Positions 6,554 through 10,603 of a stretch of DNA of 10,603 nt are shown here, piece after piece (the first letter of the stretch is position 1; each line of letters starts with the position of its first letter). The position numbers and the translations under genes were made by a program. Origin of the DNA: Candidatus Delongbacteria bacterium (GTDB taxonomy: Bacteria; UBA4055); the NCBI GenBank assembly GCA_003477045.1, contig DMTS01000027.1, positions 14,758 to 25,360 on the forward strand, written 5' to 3'. The notes under the pieces are model-generated. The model was not told where the DNA came from. It was given only the letters and a program-made list of their open reading frames with translations, and searched no databases.

Positions 6554-8212
6554 TTATTCTACAAATTTACAATTGAAAGGTTCGTCAAATAAAAATTTAA
6601 GCTGAGGAGCCTCATTTAAAAGGTCAGATTTTTTTTCTTCGAATGTTTTAGTTTTTTTCGGTTTGATCTCAATTATTCTTTCAGACTCTACAACCTCTGA
6701 TTGGATAAATTCTATTCTGTATCCGGTTACTTTATAGAATTCAGAGAATTCCTTTTCGATCTCATTGTTTTTTGATACGCACAAATTCATCAACATTTTA
6801 TCTTTCGGGTCGAATTTTATTTCGACAGCATTATCATTTTTGATACTGACAGGAACGCCGTATTCAAGAAAATTTAATTTAGAGTTTTTATCAGTCACAG
6901 ATTTGATAAAATCTATCCACCGATCTTTCATATATGTAAAATCAAGCTTGTTCGTATCATCTGATGCGGGCAAAATTACTTCGTATTCAGGAGTTTTTTT
7001 TTTGTCTTCTTCGACAGGCTGGATGTTAATTCGGGATGAAATATCTTTTACAATATCATCAATGTTGATCTCAAAATCACCTTCAATTTTAGAAAGCTTC
7101 TGCAGGATAGATTCTATCTCCGCAACAGGATCATGGTGCAGTATTTTTAATAGTATAAGCTCGAATTCCATTCTCTGGAAAGGAGATGTTTTTAATTTTG
7201 AAACGGACTGGCTTAAAATGTCAATGAACATCAGTATGTCTTTTTCGCCGAACTTTGCCGTATATTTTTCTAATTTAATTACATTTTCTCCGGTCATATC
7301 CAAGATTCTGGCGTCTTTTACAGTTTTGAGTATCAGAAGATCACGGTAAAACTCCATAAGTCCCTTCACGAATGATATCGCATGGAGTCCTTTGCCGAAG
7401 ATTCTTTCAATGAAAGAAAGCAGATTTCCGGTATTTTTTGAAAGAACTATTTCGATAAATTCAAAATAAAGTTCGAGTTCGGGGAGTCCCAAGGCCTCAT
7501 AAGTAAGCTTTGCAGTTATATTGTTTCCTGCGTAAGCTATAACCTGGTCAAGCGCTGATTGAGAATCCCTTACAGACCCGTCTCCGGCTTTTGACAGCAT
7601 TATCAGCGATTCCTCGTCTATAGCCACACCTTCTTTTTCGCAGATGTTTTTCAGGGCTCTGCTGAGCACATTTATTTCGACTCTTTTAAAATCGTGTCTC
7701 TGGCATCTTGAAAGTATTGTAGCAGGTACTTCGTTCGCTTCGGTCGTAGCGAATATGAAAACGGCATGTTCCGGCGGCTCCTCAAGCGTTTTCAACAGAG
7801 CATTGAAAGCCTGATTTGTGAGCATGTGAACTTCATCTATTATATAGATCTTTTTTCTGCCTGATGCCGGTGAGAATTTTATATCGTCTCTCAGATCCCT
7901 GATCTCGTCGATACCTCTGTTAGACGCGCCGTCTATCTCTTTTACATCAAGGCTTATGCCCTGATCGATCTCGAGGCAGTTCCTGCATTTGCCGCACGGT
8001 TTAGGAGTGATCCCTGTTTCGCAGTTTAAGGATTTTGCCAAGATCCTTGATATCGTAGTTTTACCTACTCCTCTTGGTCCGGTTAGAAGATAAGCGTGGT
8101 GAACCTTATTGTTCTTTATTGCGTTGGTGATAGTTGTTGTAACATGTTCCTGTCCGATCACATCTTCGAATACTAGGGGTCTGTATTTTCTCGCTATAAC
8201 AAGATAGCTCAT
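6554..8212 (-). CDS. dnaX: DNA polymerase III clamp-loader subunits tau and gamma
   Basis: DnaX is the ATPase subunit of the clamp loader, which opens and places the sliding clamp at primed DNA; its long form tau also ties the loader to polymerase and helicase. The 552-residue product begins with the typical MSYLVIARKYRP. It has Walker A GPRGVGKT (45-52), zinc-binding C64, C73, C76 and C79, Walker B IIDEVH (124-129), the SRC sensor motif (168-170) and GDGSVRDSQSALDQ in the AAA+ lid. The collar domain runs to about residue 370, then a charged linker, then a less conserved tau-specific C-terminus. Ten consecutive A residues at codons 403-407 mark a probable slippage site that would give a gamma form of about 408-411 residues. 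The gene heads the dnaX-ybaB-recR operon and has a promoter upstream; its ribosome site is weak (GAG beside the ATG). Confidence 0.97.
   Translation of the reverse strand: MSYLVIARKYRPLVFEDVIGQEHVTTTITNAIKNNKVHHAYLLTGPRGVGKTTISRILAKSLNCETGITPKPCGKCRNCLEIDQGISLDVKEIDGASNRGIDEIRDLRDDIKFSPASGRKKIYIIDEVHMLTNQAFNALLKTLEEPPEHAVFIFATTEANEVPATILSRCQRHDFKRVEINVLSRALKNICEKEGVAIDEESLIMLSKAGDGSVRDSQSALDQVIAYAGNNITAKLTYEALGLPELELYFEFIEIVLSKNTGNLLSFIERIFGKGLHAISFVKGLMEFYRDLLILKTVKDARILDMTGENVIKLEKYTAKFGEKDILMFIDILSQSVSKLKTSPFQRMEFELILLKILHHDPVAEIESILQKLSKIEGDFEINIDDIVKDISSRINIQPVEEDKKKTPEYEVILPASDDTNKLDFTYMKDRWIDFIKSVTDKNSKLNFLEYGVPVSIKNDNAVEIKFDPKDKMLMNLCVSKNNEIEKEFSEFYKVTGYRIEFIQSEVVESERIIEIKPKKTKTFEEKKSDLLNEAPQLKFLFDEPFNCKFVE
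6976..7003 (-). other. Predicted dnaX slippage or frameshift site producing gamma
   Basis: The minus strand has ten A bases at 7003-6994, spanning three AAA codons (Lys404-406) and the first base of the next. A -1 shift (or one extra A in the mRNA) reads AAC TCC TGA and stops at 6989-6987, giving a 408-residue product. A +1 shift (or one A lost) reads CTC CTG AAT ACG AAG TAA and stops at 6978-6976, giving 411 residues. Both lie in the linker after the collar domain, where gamma ends in other bacteria. Thermus dnaX uses transcriptional slippage on a similar A run, and E. coli uses ribosomal frameshifting on A AAA AAG. Confidence 0.75.
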
Positions 8213-8246
8213 CTCTTTTTACCCGCGGCGTTTTTTTGGGAATGAA

Positions 8247-8275
8247 AAGATACCTAATTAAAGGCATTTTTGCAA
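8247..8275 (-). promoter_or_regulatory. Probable sigma70-type promoter for dnaX-ybaB-recR
   Basis: On the minus strand TTGCAA (8275-8270) is followed after 17 bases by TATCTT (8252-8247), each four of six matches to consensus. The start would be near 8240, leaving a leader of about 28 bases that contains a GC-rich CCGCGG before the ATG at 8212. Confidence 0.45.
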
Positions 8276-8309
8276 GTAATAAAACTAAAAGAAATTATTT
8301 AAGATTATG

Positions 8310-8339
8310 TTTTTTTTTGCCGTTTTTTTTGATTATATT
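8310..8339 (+). promoter_or_regulatory. T-tract-rich region with a candidate -10 box for the protease gene
   Basis: Two runs of nine and eight T (8310-8318 and 8323-8330) precede TATATT (8334-8339), a good -10 box about 28 bases before the start codon. No recognisable -35 box lies at the right distance. The T tracts may bend DNA or act as an upstream activating element, so this promoter may depend on a regulator or another sigma factor. Confidence 0.3.
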
Positions 8340-8355
8340 AAATTATCTAAAAATT

Positions 8356-8363
8356 GGGGAGGG
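8356..8363 (+). promoter_or_regulatory. Strong ribosome binding site that sets the protease start
   Basis: GGGGAGGG at 8356-8363 lies 3 bases before ATG at 8367. It selects this ATG over an in-frame ATG at 8307, and the selected start places a clean Sec signal peptide at the N-terminus. Confidence 0.85.
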
Positions 8364-8366
8364 TAT

Positions 8367-10001
8367 ATGAAATTAAGGAAGATTATACCGGTAATGCTGA
8401 TTTTCGTATCCGGTACTATAGTTTTTGCTCAGGAACTTCAGGTAGCACCGCTTAATCCGGAATTTATAAAATTCCAAGAAGCAAAAAAAGAAGGAACATG
8501 GGAATCCAAGACCGCAGACGGGCACACTCTCGGTTACATTCCGCCGCCCGTTACTTATAAACTGAGTGACAAAATTGATGAGCCTACTAGGAAACTTCCG
8601 ACGGTTTTCGACTTAAGGACTTTAAATATGGTTACTCCGGTTAAGAATCAGGCGACCTGCGGGGCATGTTGGACTTTCGCGACATACGGCAATATTGAGA
8701 GCAGAAGGCTATTCACGGGTGAAGGTACTTGGGATCTTTCAGAAAATAATCTGAAGCAGTACCACGGATTTGTATGGGGACCATGTGAAGGCGGGAATGC
8801 CGCGATGTCAACTGCGTATTTAACCAGAGGTTCAGGAGCTATTCTGGAAGCTGATGATCCTTATACAGATTATGAAATTGACAACTGGAATTTAAATCCC
8901 CCGGTCATGTATATTTATGACGCGGTTTATCTTCAAAGGAATACCGATGTCATAAAACAGGCTTGTTATGATTTCGGCGCGATATACACAAACATGTACT
9001 ATAACGACACATATCACAATTCAACGAACAATACATATTACTACAATGGATCTGAAGGAACGAATCATGCCGTTACTATAGTCGGATGGGATGATACTAA
9101 AGTAACGGCCGGCGGAACGGGTGCATGGATAATCAAGAACAGTTGGGGCACATCATGGGGCGAATCGGGTTATTTTTATATTTCATATAATGATACTCAA
9201 GTAAACAAAGAAGTAGGATATTGGCCGAGCATAATAGACTATAATCCTAGCAGAGAGATCATGTATTACGACAAGCTTGGTTTCTGTGGGTACGTGGGGT
9301 ATGGTACTAAAACTGCATATGCTCTGGTAAAATTCACTTCTGCTACGAACCATACAATTACTAAACTCGGATCGTTTCTGATCGAGGACGGGGCAACGAT
9401 CGGATATCAGGTTTATGATACTTATTCGGGTGGCGTTTTATCTAACCTTCTTGGGAGTATTTCGAATCAGGTTATAACGAAAAGAAGCTATGTGTCACTT
9501 GATTTGCCTACCCCTATAAATGTGACTGCAGGAAATGATATTTATGTGAAAGTTTATTATGCAAACCCAATTACAAACAACCCTATTCCTCTTGAGATGG
9601 CTGTAGGTGGTTATGCTGTTCCAACGATCGAAACAGGAAAATTTTGGATCAGCTCAAACGGAAGCTCTTGGTCTCAAGTTGGAGGTGGCACGGCAAACCT
9701 TTGGGATCCATGCGTAAAAACCTACGGAGCTCCTATAGAATTAGGGATCCCGCAAAATGTTGCGACTTCTGTTGCAGGATCTGTTCTGACCGTTTCATGG
9801 AGTGCGGTATCAGGCGCGACTTCATATGTTGTTTATTCCGCTGATACTCCTTACGGAACTTATGGAATTGATGCAACAGGCACTCTCAACGGTACTCAAT
9901 GGACGACAGCAACTACTAATACCAAGAAATTCTATTATGTGGTTGCCACAAATTCAAAAACTCATGTTTATAACGAGCTTAAAGTAAGCCAAAAGGAATA
10001 G
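8367..10001 (+). CDS. Secreted papain-family (C1) cysteine protease with lectin-like region and fibronectin-like C-terminus
   Basis: The 544-residue product begins with a Sec signal peptide, MKLRKIIPVMLIFVSGTIVFA, with likely cleavage after FA (residue 21), so it is exported. A short pro-like segment precedes the papain fold, which begins near LPTVFDLR (about 75). Catalytic residues are visible: oxyanion Gln95 and nucleophile Cys101 (NQATCGACW), His234 (NHAVTIVGWDD) and Asn258 (IIKNSWG). Spacing and motifs match papain-type C1 peptidases, so it should be active. Residues about 280-450 resemble the lectin-like domain often found after bacterial C1 domains (Y-DKLGF start, FWISSNGSSW near the end). 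Residues about 455-540 look like a fibronectin type III domain (VSWSAVSGATSYVVYSAD, FYYVVAT). No membrane anchor, LPXTG signal or obvious type IX sorting domain is seen. It diverges from dnaX and is probably monocistronic. Substrate is unknown; scavenging of external protein is a reasonable guess. Confidence 0.9.
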   Translation: MKLRKIIPVMLIFVSGTIVFAQELQVAPLNPEFIKFQEAKKEGTWESKTADGHTLGYIPPPVTYKLSDKIDEPTRKLPTVFDLRTLNMVTPVKNQATCGACWTFATYGNIESRRLFTGEGTWDLSENNLKQYHGFVWGPCEGGNAAMSTAYLTRGSGAILEADDPYTDYEIDNWNLNPPVMYIYDAVYLQRNTDVIKQACYDFGAIYTNMYYNDTYHNSTNNTYYYNGSEGTNHAVTIVGWDDTKVTAGGTGAWIIKNSWGTSWGESGYFYISYNDTQVNKEVGYWPSIIDYNPSREIMYYDKLGFCGYVGYGTKTAYALVKFTSATNHTITKLGSFLIEDGATIGYQVYDTYSGGVLSNLLGSISNQVITKRSYVSLDLPTPINVTAGNDIYVKVYYANPITNNPIPLEMAVGGYAVPTIETGKFWISSNGSSWSQVGGGTANLWDPCVKTYGAPIELGIPQNVATSVAGSVLTVSWSAVSGATSYVVYSADTPYGTYGIDATGTLNGTQWTTATTNTKKFYYVVATNSKTHVYNELKVSQKE

Positions 10002-10018
10002 GATTTAGGTTTATATAA

Positions 10019-10047
10019 AGACCTGAGAGATCAGGTCTATTTTATTT
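10019..10047. terminator. Intrinsic terminator, probably bidirectional, between protease and MOSC genes
   Basis: AGACCTGA (10019-10026) and TCAGGTCT (10031-10038) form a perfect 8-bp stem with a GAGA loop. On the plus strand it is followed by ATTTTATTT and lies 17 bases after the protease stop. On the minus strand the same stem is followed by TTATAT, so it could also end the MOSC transcript, though about 170 bases beyond its stop. Confidence 0.75.
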
Positions 10048-10048
10048 C

Positions 10049-10231
10049 GCATATTTTCTATGAATATCTTATAACGCAGCCCGACAGCAGATTTCAGGGC
10101 TATCGGTATATTTGCCTAAAAATCCATATGTTCCAAAAAACCGAACGATGTATTTTATTCACGGCAAATATCACTCACGCCATTATCTGAAATCTTTGTA
10201 TGGTCTGCTTAGATAAGATATTTTGATATGC
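10049..10231. repeat. Large imperfect palindrome (foldback element or structured RNA)
   Basis: This stretch fills most of the gene-free 10002-10208 interval. Nested complementary arms occur in order around an apex near 10138. They are GCATAT 10049-10054 with 10226-10231; a perfect 10-bp arm 10063-10072 with 10213-10222; GCAG 10076-10079 with CTGC 10205-10208; AGATTTCAG 10089-10097 with 10187-10195; ATATTTGCC 10108-10116 with 10163-10171; AAAAT 10119-10123 with 10152-10156; and GTTC 10130-10133 with GAAC 10143-10146. A separate local hairpin, 10081-10088 with 10099-10106 (perfect with one G-U pair on the minus strand), competes with the third arm. The right end overlaps the last codons of the MOSC gene. 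It resembles ERIC-like or MITE-like palindromes in form only; I recognise no known family and see no transposase. Confidence 0.6.
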
Positions 10232-10603
10232 TGTCGCCACTCTTAACTGTACCGGATTCTATCACCTGCGCGAACAGGAAATGCTTAGGCAAAGGGCATT
10301 CGCCTTCTGGCTTGTTCCAAGGGCAGAATTCCCAGCAGGTCATCCCTTTCTCAGATATTTGAATTTTAACCGAATTACCTATCTTAAAAAGATCGCCGAT
10401 GTTTATCTTGGATAAATCAATGCCTTCTGTAGTCAATGTCTCTTTAAAACTTCCGGGGTTTACAATAAATTCAGGTTCGGATCCGGTTCTCGGGCATTCG
10501 GCTTGCTCTCTGATCAGTTCAGCGGAGATCAGTGAAATCTGTCTTTTCGGAGGCTTATTGTAGGCATCACCTTCAAGGCCGGTATCTTTGATCAGTTTTC
10601 CCG
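10209..10603 (-). CDS. MOSC-domain protein, C-terminal part (5' end outside window)
   Basis: The frame is open to the right edge of the window, giving the last 130 codons. Earlier residues read GLEGDAYNKPPKRQISLIS, matching the MOSC core pattern (GLEGDAH...RQVSLL). TLTTEGIDLSKINIGDLFKIG and the conserved-cysteine segment GMTCWEFCPWNKPEGECPLPK follow, then FAQVIESGTVKSGDSI. MOSC domains carry sulfur on a conserved cysteine and occur in molybdenum cofactor sulfurases and in stand-alone proteins linked to molybdopterin metabolism or detoxification. This fragment most resembles the stand-alone, MogA-associated type. The usual FGENLTTEG reads SFKETLTTEG here. The final codons, for about SISKYLI and the stop, lie inside the right arm of the palindrome. 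The true start is not visible. Confidence 0.85.
   Translation of the reverse strand, partial: GKLIKDTGLEGDAYNKPPKRQISLISAELIREQAECPRTGSEPEFIVNPGSFKETLTTEGIDLSKINIGDLFKIGNSVKIQISEKGMTCWEFCPWNKPEGECPLPKHFLFAQVIESGTVKSGDSISKYLI

Noticed and set aside
6765..7349. Open plus-strand frame of 194 codons.
   Set aside because: It lies entirely antisense to dnaX, its protein is hydrophobic and serine-rich with no family resemblance, and dnaX is unmistakable on the other strand.
8307..8366. An in-frame ATG upstream would extend the protease by 20 residues.
   Set aside because: The added residues come from T-tract DNA, no ribosome site precedes them, and they would bury the signal peptide. The ATG at 8367 has GGGGAGGG just upstream and begins a normal signal sequence.
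10049..10231. Considered an integron attC site.
   Set aside because: The palindrome is larger than typical attC sites. I cannot find paired RYYYAAC/GTTRRRY core boxes at the ends, and no integrase or cassette array is in the window.
10049..10231. Considered a retron RNA or another defence-linked structured RNA.
   Set aside because: No reverse transcriptase or defence effector gene is nearby; the neighbours are a protease and a MOSC-domain gene.

Overview
This is a stretch of bacterial chromosome, moderately AT-rich, made almost entirely of vertically inherited housekeeping genes. The window holds the 3' end of rpoC, a tRNA-Phe, the dnaX-ybaB-recR replication/repair cluster, an aminotransferase, an ADP-forming acyl-CoA synthetase fused to an acetyltransferase domain, and a secreted papain-type protease. 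The protease has a Sec signal peptide, a lectin-like region and a fibronectin-like tail. That style of secreted protein, together with the aminotransferase active site SKRYSACGSRIG, fits the broad Bacteroidetes/Fibrobacteres/Cloacimonas-like side of bacteria, but the assignment is weak and no lineage can be named from the sequence alone.

Layout, left to right. Positions 1-624 hold the C-terminal 207 codons of rpoC (+). A strong sigma70-type promoter (657-685), tRNA-Phe(GAA) (708-783) and an intrinsic terminator (791-825) follow. Positions 852-3536 (+) encode the 894-residue synthetase/GNAT fusion, which starts at TTG. Its stop codon overlaps the stop of a convergent minus-strand group: aminotransferase (4311-5504), a small one-helix membrane protein (4030-4296) and a YkgJ-type cysteine-cluster protein (3531-4040). 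This group has its own promoter (5543-5571). Upstream on the same strand lies the classical dnaX (6554-8212), ybaB/ebfC (6203-6541), recR (5603-6202) operon, with a promoter at 8247-8275. The protease (8367-10001, +) diverges from dnaX and ends in a hairpin terminator that can work in both directions. A gene-free stretch (10002-10208) is dominated by a large imperfect palindrome (10049-10231) whose right arm runs into the 3' end of a MOSC-domain gene (10209-10603, -) cut by the window edge.

How the genes work together. dnaX, ybaB and recR supply the clamp-loader subunit, a nucleoid-associated protein and a recombinational-repair factor. dnaX carries a ten-A run at codons 403-407 with stops just downstream in both other frames, which predicts tau and gamma forms from one gene. 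The synthetase fusion joins acyl-CoA/ATP interconversion to a protein-acetyltransferase-like domain.

I see no new multi-gene system. The observations most worth a second look are the dnaX slippage site, the nested palindrome at 10049-10231, and the pattern of kept and lost catalytic residues in the synthetase fusion. No CRISPR array, insertion sequence or phage gene is visible.
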